A stretch of DNA of 54,527 bases from Streptomyces pyxinicus (lineage in GTDB: Bacteria > Actinomycetota > Actinomycetes > Streptomycetales > Streptomycetaceae): the NCBI RefSeq assembly GCF_024753135.1, contig NZ_JANUGP010000040.1:1-54527 (forward strand), read 5' to 3'. The position numbers and the translations under genes are program-made. The notes under the pieces were generated by a model. It was not told the origin of the DNA, did no database searches, and saw only the letters and a list, made by a program, of their open reading frames with translations. This document shows positions 25,935-33,219 of the stretch, piece after piece. The stretch's first letter is position 1. Every line of letters begins with the position of its first letter.

Positions 25935-26936
25935 CTACTGTCCGGTCACGATCCGGACCGGTCCCGTGGCGCCTTCCGCGCCGCCCGCCCCGTCCGCCCC
26001 GTCCGAGGTCACCGACCGCCACTGGTCGCTGGTGCTGCCGACGGTCCACTCCCGGCCCGCGTACACCACCCGCTGGATGTGCAGCGCCGAGGAGTTGGCG
26101 ACCGCCCACTGCGCCAGCTGCCAGCCCCGCTGCCGCTCGTCGCGCCCGGACGCGTCCCGTTTCCCGCCCCCGGACACCGGGACCGTCACGGTGTGCCCGT
26201 GCGCGGTCGCGGTCACGCTCGGCGCGGGGGAGGGGGACGGCACCGGCGTACCGCCCACCTCGGCCCCGGCCTGCTGGAGCGCGTCCCGCCCGAAGTCCCG
26301 TACCAGCGCGGTGCGCACCGCGTCCGGGCCGACCGCCGAAGCGGTCCGCTCGGGGCGTCCGTCACAGGTCAGCGTGGCTGCGGCCCGGCCGGTGAGGGCC
26401 GCCCCCAGCAGGGTGGCGTCCGGCTCGTGCTTGGCGTACGCCTCCGGGTAGCCGCTGCGCTGCACCCGCTGCGCGGCCTCCGTCAGCGGCAGGCCGGCGT
26501 AGTCGGGCACCTTGGCCAGGTGGGCGTAGAACATGCCCGCCGCGTACGCCGGGTCCATGATCTGCTCGTCGCTGCCCCAGCCCTGCGAGGGCCGCTGTTG
26601 GAACAGGCCGAGGGAGTCCCGGTCGCCGTGCTCGATGTTGCGCAGCCCGGACTCCTGGAGGGCGGTGGCGAGCGCGATCGTCACCGCCCGCTGGGGCATC
26701 CCGCGCCCGGTGCCGACGGCGGCGATCGTCGCCGCGTTCGCCGCCTGCTCGGGCGTGAACTCGTACGACGTCCCGTCGCCCGCGGCGGAGACGACCCGGC
26801 AGCCGCGCTCGCCGCCGCCGTTGGTGACGTACTGCACCACCAGGTACGCGGCGACACCGCACAGGACCAACAGGGCGCCCGCGTAACGCAGGAGACGGCC
26901 GCGACGCTTGGGACGGGTGGGGGACGGCTCTGACAC
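25935..26936 (-). CDS. Membrane-anchored protein with lysozyme-like motif
   Basis: A 333-residue protein: basic cytoplasmic start (KRRGRLLR), one membrane segment (about 18-38), then an extracellular part. Residues about 80-135 read ATALQESGLRNIEHGDRDSLG followed by LFQQRPSQGWG, which resembles the Glu-Ser plus GLFQ pattern of lytic transglycosylases; a Pro/Ser linker and an unassigned C-terminal region follow. Actinobacterial homologues are often labelled heavy-metal or cobalt transporters, which this sequence does not support. GTG 26936; the nearest AGGAGA is 18 bases away. It diverges from dapE, so a cell-wall role is plausible but inferred. Confidence 0.72.
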   Translation of the reverse strand: MSEPSPTRPKRRGRLLRYAGALLVLCGVAAYLVVQYVTNGGGERGCRVVSAAGDGTSYEFTPEQAANAATIAAVGTGRGMPQRAVTIALATALQESGLRNIEHGDRDSLGLFQQRPSQGWGSDEQIMDPAYAAGMFYAHLAKVPDYAGLPLTEAAQRVQRSGYPEAYAKHEPDATLLGAALTGRAAATLTCDGRPERTASAVGPDAVRTALVRDFGRDALQQAGAEVGGTPVPSPSPAPSVTATAHGHTVTVPVSGGGKRDASGRDERQRGWQLAQWAVANSSALHIQRVVYAGREWTVGSTSDQWRSVTSDGADGAGGAEGATGPVRIVTGQ

Positions 26937-27018
26937 GCGTACAAGGTACTGGAGTCTCCTGAGCTCCCCGGCCAGTGGTCGGGCCCGTCGCGGACCCGGT
27001 CGCCGGCGGGGCGCGCGC

Positions 27019-27024
27019 TAGGGT
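27019..27024 (+). promoter_or_regulatory. -10 element for probable leaderless dapE transcript
   Basis: TAGGGT lies seven bases before the dapE ATG, with no ribosome-binding site between them. This matches the leaderless pattern seen at mshB. No clear -35 element. Confidence 0.4.
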
Positions 27025-27031
27025 CGTGACC

Positions 27032-28111
27032 ATGGCCGACACCTCGCTTGACCTCACGCTGGACGCCGCCGCGCTCACCGCGCGGCTCGTGGACATCCCC
27101 TCCGAGAGCGGCACCGAGAAGCCGCTCGCGGACGCCGTCGAGGCCGCCCTGCGCGCGCTGCCGCACCTGACGGTGGAGCGGTACGGCAACAACGTGGTCG
27201 CGCGCACCGAACTGGGCCGCGCCGAGCGCGTGATCCTGGCCGGGCACATCGACACCGTGCCGATCGCGGACAACGTGCCCTCCCGGCTGGACGCGGACGG
27301 CGTGCTGTGGGGCTGCGGCACCTGCGACATGAAGGCGGGCGTAGCGGTCCAACTGCGCGTCGCGGCCACGGTCCCGGCGCCCAACCGCGACCTGACCTTC
27401 GTCTTCTACGACAACGAGGAGGTCGCCGCCGAGCTGAACGGCCTCCGGCACCTCGCCGAGGCCCGCCCCGAGCTGCTGGCCGGTGACTTCGCGGTCCTGC
27501 TGGAGCCCTCCGACGGCGAGGTGGAGGGCGGCTGCCAGGGCACGCTGCGGGTGCTGCTGCGGACCACGGGGGAGCGGGCCCACTCCGCGCGGTCCTGGAT
27601 GGGTGCCAACGCCATCCACGCGGCGGCCCCGATCCTGGCCCGCCTCGCCTCCTACGAGCCCCGCCGCCCGGTCATCGACGGCCTGGAGTACCGCGAGGGC
27701 CTGAACGCGGTCGGCATCACCGGCGGGGTCGCGGGCAACGTCATTCCCGACGCGTGCGTGGTCACCGTCAACTTCCGCTACGCGCCCGACCGTACCGAGG
27801 AGGAGGCGATCGCCCACGTCCGCGAGGTGTTCGCGGACTGCGGCGTCGAGGAGTTCACGGTCGACGACCACAGCGGCGCCGCCCTGCCCGGCCTGTCCCA
27901 CCCGGCCGCCGCGGCCTTCATCGAGGCGGTGGGCGGCACGCCCCGGCCCAAGTTCGGCTGGACGGACGTCTCCCGCTTCTCCGCGCTCGGCGTCCCCGCG
28001 GTCAACTACGGCCCGGGCGACCCGCAGCTCGCCCACAAGCGCGACGAGCGGGTGGACACCGCGAAGATCCTCGCCGGTGAGGAGCGCCTGCGGAACTGGC
28101 TGACCGCGTAG
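27032..28111 (+). CDS. dapE: Succinyl-diaminopimelate desuccinylase DapE
   Basis: A 359-residue M20 metallo-hydrolase. Metal-site motifs are LAGHIDTVP (His and Asp), GCGTCDMKAG (Asp) and YDNEEV (catalytic Glu pair); the C-terminal KFGWTDVSRFSALGVPAVNYGPGD and a final AHKRDE give the remaining ligands. It releases succinate from N-succinyl-diaminopimelate. The ATG at 27032 is chosen because MADTSLDL begins the conserved fold and a -10 element sits seven bases away. With dapC nearby it confirms the succinylase branch. In M. tuberculosis dapE also opens a similar gene neighbourhood. Confidence 0.93.
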   Translation: MADTSLDLTLDAAALTARLVDIPSESGTEKPLADAVEAALRALPHLTVERYGNNVVARTELGRAERVILAGHIDTVPIADNVPSRLDADGVLWGCGTCDMKAGVAVQLRVAATVPAPNRDLTFVFYDNEEVAAELNGLRHLAEARPELLAGDFAVLLEPSDGEVEGGCQGTLRVLLRTTGERAHSARSWMGANAIHAAAPILARLASYEPRRPVIDGLEYREGLNAVGITGGVAGNVIPDACVVTVNFRYAPDRTEEEAIAHVREVFADCGVEEFTVDDHSGAALPGLSHPAAAAFIEAVGGTPRPKFGWTDVSRFSALGVPAVNYGPGDPQLAHKRDERVDTAKILAGEERLRNWLTA

Positions 28112-28216
28112 TCCCGGTCCCGCCACCGCAGGGTGCCGGACACGCCGACGTCCCCCCGCCGTAACCCGCGTGGATCTAGGCTGACATCGAACTACCGGCA
28201 AGCGGAGGGAGCGCAC

Positions 28217-28975
28217 ATGCCTACCGGCAACCCGGAGGGGAAGAAGCAGCCACCGGACGAGCAGCGGCTCGGACCGGTCCTGCGACGGCGGGGCCAGGTC
28301 ACGCCCAGCACGACGGACCAGCGGCTGCTGGACGAGCGGGCGCCCTCGGACTGGGTGCACACCGACCCCTGGCGGGTGCTGCGGATCCAGTCGGAGTTCA
28401 TCGAGGGCTTCGGCACCCTCGCCGAACTCCCGTCGGCCATCAGCGTGTTCGGCTCGGCGCGGACATCCCGCGAGTCGCCCGAGTACGACGCCGGGGTGCG
28501 CCTGGGCCGTGGCCTGGTGGAGGCCGGCTGGGCGGTGATCACCGGCGGCGGACCCGGCGCCATGGAGGCGGCCAACAAGGGCGCGTCCGAGGCGGGCGGC
28601 GTCTCGGTGGGCCTCGGCATCGAGCTGCCCTTCGAGCAGGGGCTGAACCCCTACGTCGACATCGGCCTGAACTTCCGCTACTTCTTCGTGCGCAAGATGA
28701 TGTTCGTCAAGTACGCCCAGGGCTTCGTGGTCCTGCCCGGCGGCCTCGGCACCCTCGACGAGCTCTTCGAGGCGCTCACCCTGGTGCAGACCCAGAAGGT
28801 CACCCGCTTCCCGATCGTCCTGTTCGGCAGCGACTACTGGGGCGGCCTGGTGACCTGGATCCAGGACACCCTGATCGCCCAGGGCAAGGCCTCCGAGAAG
28901 GACCTGCTGCTGTTCCACGTCACCGACGAGGTGGAGGAGGCGGTCGCCCTGGTCTCCAAGGAGGCCGGCCGCTGA
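28217..28975 (+). CDS. LOG-family (TIGR00730) nucleotide 5'-monophosphate nucleosidase
   Basis: A 252-residue Rossmann-fold protein with both LOG signatures: GGGPGAMEAANKGA and PGGLGTLDELFEALT. The family splits nucleoside monophosphates into base and ribose phosphate. The M. tuberculosis counterpart Rv1205 was reported to make cytokinins and lies in the same neighbourhood between dapE and folP2. The N-terminal 60 residues are a charged extension. ATG 28217 has a GGAGGGA site; an upstream in-frame start (28133) lacks one. The convergent folP-like gene ends 14 bp downstream. Confidence 0.88.
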   Translation: MPTGNPEGKKQPPDEQRLGPVLRRRGQVTPSTTDQRLLDERAPSDWVHTDPWRVLRIQSEFIEGFGTLAELPSAISVFGSARTSRESPEYDAGVRLGRGLVEAGWAVITGGGPGAMEAANKGASEAGGVSVGLGIELPFEQGLNPYVDIGLNFRYFFVRKMMFVKYAQGFVVLPGGLGTLDELFEALTLVQTQKVTRFPIVLFGSDYWGGLVTWIQDTLIAQGKASEKDLLLFHVTDEVEEAVALVSKEAGR

Positions 28976-28988
28976 ACCCGACGGCCCC

Positions 28989-29849
28989 TCAGGCCAGTCC
29001 GCGCCGGGCCACCGCGGGGACCCGGTGGCCGGCGATGGACGCCACCATGTCCAGCACCTGACGGGTCTCGGCGACCTCGTGCACCCGGTACACCCGAGCC
29101 CCGAGCCACGCCGAGACCGCCGTCGTCGCGAGCGTGCCGACCAGCCGCTCCTTCACCGGCCGGTCCAGTGTCTCGCCGACGAAGTCCTTGTTGGACAGCG
29201 ACACCAGCACCGGCCAGCCGGTGTCCACCAGTTCGCCCAGCCGCCGCGTCGCCTCCAGGCTGTGCCGGGTGTTCTTCCCGAAGTCGTGCCCCGGGTCGAT
29301 CAGCACCGACTCCCGGGGCACCCCGAGCGACACCGCCCGCTCGGCCAGGCCCACGGTCACGTCGAGGATGTCGGCCACGACGTCGTCGTACGTCACCCGG
29401 TGCGGGCGGGTGCGCGGCTGGGCGCCGCCCGCGTGCGTGCACACCAGCCCCGCCCGGTACCGGGCGGCGACCTCGGCGAGGCGCGGGTCGACGCCGCCCC
29501 ACGCGTCGTTCAGCAGGTCGGCGCCCGCCTCGCACACGGCCTCGCCGACGTCGGCCCGCCAGGTGTCCACGCTGATGACCACCTCGGGGAACCGGCGCCG
29601 CACCTCCGCGACGAAGCCGACTGTGCGCCGCGCCTCCTCCTCGGCCGTGACCTCCTCGCCGGGGCCGGCCTTCACCCCGCCGATGTCGACGATCGCGGCG
29701 CCCTCGGCCACCGCCCGCTCGACGCGCGCGAGGGCGGGCTCGTCGCGAAAGGTGGCCCCCTGGTCGTAGAAGGAGTCGGGGGTCCGGTTCACGATCGCCA
29801 TGACCACCGGTTCGTGGGGCCCGAATTCCCGCCTGCCCAGCCTGAGCAT
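28989..29849 (-). CDS. folP2: Dihydropteroate synthase homologue, FolP2 type
   Basis: A 286-residue TIM-barrel protein of the DHPS family (VMAIVNRTPDSFYDQG; DPGHDFGKNTRHSLE). The canonical loop with Ser-Thr-Arg-Pro after DIGG is replaced by DIGGVKAGPG, and the usual SRKSF segment reads SNKDFVG. These are features of the mycobacterial FolP2 (Rv1207) group, whose M. leprae member was reported to lack DHPS activity. It is therefore probably not the main folate enzyme. ATG at 29847-29849. It sits between the LOG gene and the DivIVA-like gene, as in mycobacteria. Confidence 0.85.
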   Translation of the reverse strand: MLRLGRREFGPHEPVVMAIVNRTPDSFYDQGATFRDEPALARVERAVAEGAAIVDIGGVKAGPGEEVTAEEEARRTVGFVAEVRRRFPEVVISVDTWRADVGEAVCEAGADLLNDAWGGVDPRLAEVAARYRAGLVCTHAGGAQPRTRPHRVTYDDVVADILDVTVGLAERAVSLGVPRESVLIDPGHDFGKNTRHSLEATRRLGELVDTGWPVLVSLSNKDFVGETLDRPVKERLVGTLATTAVSAWLGARVYRVHEVAETRQVLDMVASIAGHRVPAVARRGLA

Positions 29850-29986
29850 CCGCTGTGCCCTCTCCTAGTACGTCCCGCAGTACGGCCGCCTGCGACCCTA
29901 ACTGTCGGACCCGCATGGCACGATCGGACCCTGACCGATTCCGTGTCCGGCACAGCGTCCGGCACCGAGCGTGGGGACCCCTGGCG

Positions 29987-30340
29987 ATGGTGATGTTCTT
30001 GTTCCTGGTCGTCGCGCTGGCCGTCGTGGTCGCGGCGGTCACCCTCGGCGTGGTGGGCGGCGGCGAGCGCGGCCCGCTGCCCGAGGCGGCCCCCGAGCGG
30101 CTGCACGACCCGCTGCCCGCCGACCGCCCGGTGGACCGCGCGGACGTGGAGGGCCTGCGCTTCCCGGTCGCCCCGCGCGGCTACCGCATGGCCGACGTCG
30201 ACGACGCCCTCGGCCGGCTCGGCGCCGAACTCGCCGAGCGCGACGCCCGCATCGCCGATCTGGAGTCCGCGCTGGCCGGCGCCCAGGCCGCCGCCGTGCG
30301 GCCCCGCCCGGACAAGCCGGAGCAGGGGGAGCAGCGGTGA
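29987..30340 (+). CDS. DivIVA-domain membrane protein
   Basis: A 117-residue protein: one N-terminal membrane segment (MVMFLFLVVALAVVVAAVTL), a Pro/Glu linker, then a short DivIVA-like segment (FRV-type motif here FPVAPRGYRMADVDDALGRL) followed by a predicted coiled coil (LAERDARIADLESALAG) and a charged tail. The motif matches the N-terminal DivIVA signature that follows membrane curvature. In M. tuberculosis a comparable small protein (Rv1209) precedes tag. GTG of tag overlaps its stop by 4 bp. Role in polar growth is inferred. Confidence 0.82.
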   Translation: MVMFLFLVVALAVVVAAVTLGVVGGGERGPLPEAAPERLHDPLPADRPVDRADVEGLRFPVAPRGYRMADVDDALGRLGAELAERDARIADLESALAGAQAAAVRPRPDKPEQGEQR

Positions 30341-30918
30341 GCGGGGCCGTCCCCGGGCCCGACGGCGCCCTGCGCTGCCCCTGGGCCCTGTCCACCGACG
30401 ACTACGTGGCCTACCACGACGAGGAGTGGGGCCGCCCGGTGCACGGCGACGACGCTCTGTTCGAGCGGGTCAGTCTGGAGGCCTTCCAGTCGGGCTTGTC
30501 CTGGATCACGATCCTGCGCCGCCGCCCGACCTTCCGGACGGCGTTCGCCGGCTTCCGCGTCGAGAAGGTCGCCGCCTTCACCGACGCCGACCGCGAGCGC
30601 CTGCTGGCGGACCCCGGCATCATCCGCAACCGCGCCAAGATCGACGCCACCCTCGCCAACGCGCGCGTGCTCGCCGACTGGGCCGAGGGCGAGCTGGACG
30701 AGCTGATCTGGTCGCACGCCCCCGACCCCGCGGGCCGTCCGGCGCCGCGGACCCTGGCCGACGTCCCGGCGGTCACCCCCGAGTCGGCGGCCCTGTCGAA
30801 GGCGCTGAAGAAGCGGGGCCTGAGATTCGTCGGCCCCACCACGGCGTACGCGCTGATGCAGGCCTGCGGGCTGGTCGACGACCACCTGGCGGACTGCGCG
30901 GCCAGAACCGCCCGCTGA
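30337..30918 (+). CDS. tag: DNA-3-methyladenine glycosylase I
   Basis: A 193-residue Tag-family base-excision enzyme. It keeps the N-terminal RCPWA and YHDEEWGRPVHGDDALFE motifs and the C-terminal LMQACGLVDDHLADC, which together supply the Cys and His residues of the zinc site typical of Tag. The substrate pocket segment EAFQSGLSWITIL is intact. GTG 30337 overlaps the preceding stop (GTGA). It removes 3-methyladenine from alkylated DNA. The convergent enoyl-CoA hydratase gene ends 14 bp downstream. Confidence 0.93.
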   Translation: MSGAVPGPDGALRCPWALSTDDYVAYHDEEWGRPVHGDDALFERVSLEAFQSGLSWITILRRRPTFRTAFAGFRVEKVAAFTDADRERLLADPGIIRNRAKIDATLANARVLADWAEGELDELIWSHAPDPAGRPAPRTLADVPAVTPESAALSKALKKRGLRFVGPTTAYALMQACGLVDDHLADCAARTAR

Positions 30919-30932
30919 GGGGCGGCGCCGGG

Positions 30933-31736
30933 TCAGCGGCCCAGGTACTTCGGCCGCTCCTTGTCCACGAAGGCCTGTACGGCGATCGCGTGGTCCTCGG
31001 ACCGGCCGGCCCTGCTCTGCAGCTCGTCCTCCTTGGCCAGCGTCTCCTCCAGGGAGTGCGTCAGCCCGTAGGCCACCGCCTCCTTGATCGCCGCGTAGGC
31101 GACCGTCGGCCCCTGGGCGAGCAGCCGCGCCGTCTTCTCGGCCTCGGCCCGCAGCTCCGCGGCCGGCACCACCCGGTTGGCGATGCCCAGCTCCAGCGCC
31201 TCCCGCGCGCTGATGCCGCGCGGGAAGAGCAGCAGGTCGGCGGCGCGGCTCGGGCCCACCACGCGCGGCAGCGTCCAGGAGACGCCGGAGTCCCCGGTCA
31301 GGGCGACGCCCGCGAAGGAGGTGTTGAAGGAGGCGGTGTCGGCCACCACGCGGTGGTCGGCGGCGAGCGCGAACCCGAAACCCGCCCCGGCCGCGACGCC
31401 GTTCACCGCGGCCACCACCGGCTTCGCCGCCCCGGCGAGGGCCCGCACGATCGGGTTGTAGTGCTCGCTGACCGTGCTCATCGTCTGACCGGCCCCGGTC
31501 TCGCGGTCCCGGGCCAGCAGCCCGATGTGCTCCTTGAGGTCCTGGCCCACGCAGAAGGCGCGGTCCCCGGCGGCGGTCAGCAGGATCGCCCGTACGGCCG
31601 TGTCGCCGGCCGCGGATTCCACCGCCTCGCGGAGGGCCGCCTTCGTCGCGACGTCCAGCGCGTTCATCGCCTCGGGGCGGTTCAGCGTGATCGTCGCGAG
31701 TCCGTCGCTCACCTCGTGGAGCACGGTGTCGGCCAT
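30933..31736 (-). CDS. Enoyl-CoA hydratase/isomerase family protein
   Basis: A 267-residue crotonase-fold protein. The CoA oxyanion-hole segments are AFCVGQDLKEH and AAVNGVAAGAGFGFALAADH. In the second catalytic region (SFNTSFAGVALTGDSGVSWTLPR) the acid typical of true hydratases is replaced by Asp/Ser context like PaaG-type isomerases, so hydratase activity is uncertain. ATG at 31734-31736. It stands alone on this strand, convergent to tag; the pathway cannot be deduced. Confidence 0.85.
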   Translation of the reverse strand: MADTVLHEVSDGLATITLNRPEAMNALDVATKAALREAVESAAGDTAVRAILLTAAGDRAFCVGQDLKEHIGLLARDRETGAGQTMSTVSEHYNPIVRALAGAAKPVVAAVNGVAAGAGFGFALAADHRVVADTASFNTSFAGVALTGDSGVSWTLPRVVGPSRAADLLLFPRGISAREALELGIANRVVPAAELRAEAEKTARLLAQGPTVAYAAIKEAVAYGLTHSLEETLAKEDELQSRAGRSEDHAIAVQAFVDKERPKYLGR

Positions 31737-32107
31737 GGCGTATCCCTCCGGGTCGCGGCTGGTGACGTACCGCTCGGTACGCCCCTGTCAGGGGACAGCA
31801 TGGCGGAGTCCGGCGTCCAGCGGCCGGACCGCGCATGTGACCTGCGTCAAAGAAATCACGGTCGGATCCGGCCGCCGGGTGTGCGTGCGGTGGCGCAGTA
31901 TCGCAGCCACATCGCCGAATTGAGTGGTTTTGCTCGCGCGCGTTGCTCAAGCGATGCCGACCGATGTTGGTCATCGGGTCCTGCGATGCGGGATAATGGC
32001 CTGGAAGCAATGTGTTCGATGCCGGTGACGCGTGTCCGCCTCGGACGGCGTGGCCCTTCCTGGGGCCGAAGGCAGACGATGAGCTGGTTTCAGGAAGGGG
32101 AACGAGC
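31737..32107. other. 371-bp intergenic region upstream of DUF3117
   Basis: No credible gene. It separates the divergent enoyl-CoA hydratase and DUF3117 genes. Several Thr/Val-rich short frames lack ribosome-binding sites. A candidate rightward promoter lies at 31967-31997 (separate entry), which would give a leader of roughly 100 nt before DUF3117; nothing resembling a known riboswitch was recognised in it. Confidence 0.5.
31967..31997 (+). promoter_or_regulatory. Possible promoter for the DUF3117 gene
   Basis: TTGGTC (31967-31972) and GATAAT (31992-31997) are 19 bases apart, one or two more than optimal. GATAAT is a rare AT-rich hexamer here. Confidence 0.3.
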
Positions 32108-32275
32108 ATGGCGGCCATGAAGCCGCGGACGGGTGACGGCCCGCTCGAGGTGACCAAGGAGGGGCGGGGCATCGTCATGCGCGTTCCGCTCGAAGGCGGC
32201 GGTCGGCTCGTCGTCGAGCTGACCCCCGACGAGGCCGAGGCGCTCGGCGACGCCCTCAAGAAGGTCGTCGTCTGA
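32108..32275 (+). CDS. DUF3117 small protein (Rv1211 type)
   Basis: A 55-residue protein (MAAMKPRTGDGPLEVTKEGR then a VVELTPDEAEALGDALKKVV end) that matches the actinobacterial DUF3117 family. ATG 32108 follows a GGAAGGGGAA site; a longer frame from GTG 32012 has no such site. In M. tuberculosis the homologue (Rv1211) also follows tag. High conservation and small size suggest a regulatory or binding role, but no function is known. A 15-bp stem terminator follows. Confidence 0.88.
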   Translation: MAAMKPRTGDGPLEVTKEGRGIVMRVPLEGGGRLVVELTPDEAEALGDALKKVVV

Positions 32276-32296
32276 CGTCCCAGCGATCCTGTCCTT

Positions 32297-32336
32297 GCGG
32301 CTGCCCCGGCATCGTACGCGGTGCCGGGGCAGCCGC
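32297..32336. terminator. Bidirectional terminator between DUF3117 and methyltransferase
   Basis: A perfect 15-bp stem (GCGGCTGCCCCGGCA at 32297-32311 with 32322-32336) and a 10-base loop between convergent stops. Confidence 0.8.
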
Positions 32337-32359
32337 GTCCCGGGGCCCGGCGGCCCCGG

Positions 32360-32992
32360 TCAGCGCTTGACGGCGCACAGCAGCCCGTCGCCCACCGGCA
32401 GCAGCGACGGCACCAGCTCCTGGCTCTCGCGCACCGTGCGCAGCAGCTCGCGCAGCCGCAGCACCTCCGTGGGCTGCGGCCCGGAGTCCACCGTACGGCC
32501 GCCCGCGAAGACCCCCTCGAAGACCACCAGGCCGCCGGGGCGCAGCAGCCGCAACGATTCGGCGAGATAGTCCGCGTACTCCTGCCGGTCACCGTCGCAG
32601 AAGACCAGGTCGTAGCCGGCGTCCGCGAGCCGGGGCAGCACGTCCAGGGCGCTGCCCGGGATGAAGCGGGCCCGGTTGCTGGCGAAACCGCACGCCCGGA
32701 ACGCCTGCCGGGCGAACTGCTGGTGCTCCGGCTCCGGATCGACCGTGGTGAGCACCCCGTCGGGACGCATGCCGTGCAGCAGATGGATTCCGGACACCCC
32801 GCAGCCCGTGCCGATCTCCGCGACCGCCTTCGCGTCCACGGACGCGGCGAGCAGGCGCAACGCGGCCCCCGTGCCGGGCGACACCGAGCGCAGCCCCGCG
32901 TCGCGGGCCCGGTCACGGGCCCAGCGCAGCGCTTCGTCCTCGGCGACAAAGGCGTCGGCGAACGCCCAGCTCGTCTGCCGGTTGCCGGTAAT
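32360..32992 (-). CDS. O-methyltransferase (Rv1220c type), start uncertain
   Basis: About 210 residues of a SAM-dependent O-methyltransferase: SAM motif VAEIGTGCGVSGIHLL, acidic VDPEPEHQQ, DLVFCDGDRQEY and LLRPGGLVVFEGV. It diverges from the ECF sigma factor exactly as Rv1220c does from mycobacterial sigE. The start is odd: no ATG, GTG or TTG occurs in frame until a TTG at 33175, deep in the sigma-factor control region. The best ribosome-binding site (AGGAGAGG) is just before an ATT codon at 32990-32992, immediately ahead of the conserved TGNRQTSWAFAD. I annotate from the ATT. Substrate unknown. Confidence 0.78.
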   Translation of the reverse strand: MTGNRQTSWAFADAFVAEDEALRWARDRARDAGLRSVSPGTGAALRLLAASVDAKAVAEIGTGCGVSGIHLLHGMRPDGVLTTVDPEPEHQQFARQAFRACGFASNRARFIPGSALDVLPRLADAGYDLVFCDGDRQEYADYLAESLRLLRPGGLVVFEGVFAGGRTVDSGPQPTEVLRLRELLRTVRESQELVPSLLPVGDGLLCAVKR

Positions 32993-33219
32993 GACCCTCT
33001 CCTGTCCCGTGGTTGCCTGGGCGTGACTGTATCCGTTGGCGTCGGGAACCCGCAGATGAGGCCGGGCGTTGAGAGGGGTGGAACGGCAGGCCGGGACGTG
33101 ACGGGGGGCACGAGGTGGATCAGGACACCGAGCAACTGCTGACGCAGCCCCCCGAGCCGTGTCAGCATGTGTCAAATTCTCGTAAAACCGCTTATCCGGA
33201 GCTAACGGGCGAGGTGGCT
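32993..33219. promoter_or_regulatory. Control region between methyltransferase and ECF sigma gene
   Basis: A 227-bp divergent region. 33170-33200 is AT-rich (GTCAAATTCTCGTAAAACCG) and is the likeliest sigma-gene promoter zone. GGAAC at 33080-33084 resembles an ECF -35 element but lacks a well-spaced -10, so autoregulation is not demonstrated. Frames reading across this region (from 33115 and 33175) have no ribosome-binding sites. Confidence 0.4.

Noticed and set aside
33080..33110. ECF-type autoregulatory promoter (GGAAC...CGT) for the sigma gene
   Set aside because: Spacing between the GGAAC and the next CGT is about 12 bases, too short for an ECF promoter.
30181..33168. 995-codon minus-strand open frame
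   Set aside because: It crosses tag, the enoyl-CoA hydratase gene and DUF3117 in the wrong frames; composition is Arg/Gly/Ala-rich noise typical of high-GC antisense frames.
33115..33219. N-terminal extension of the ECF sigma factor from GTG 33115
   Set aside because: No ribosome-binding site there; ATG 33220 has a good one and the extension would run through the AT-rich promoter zone.
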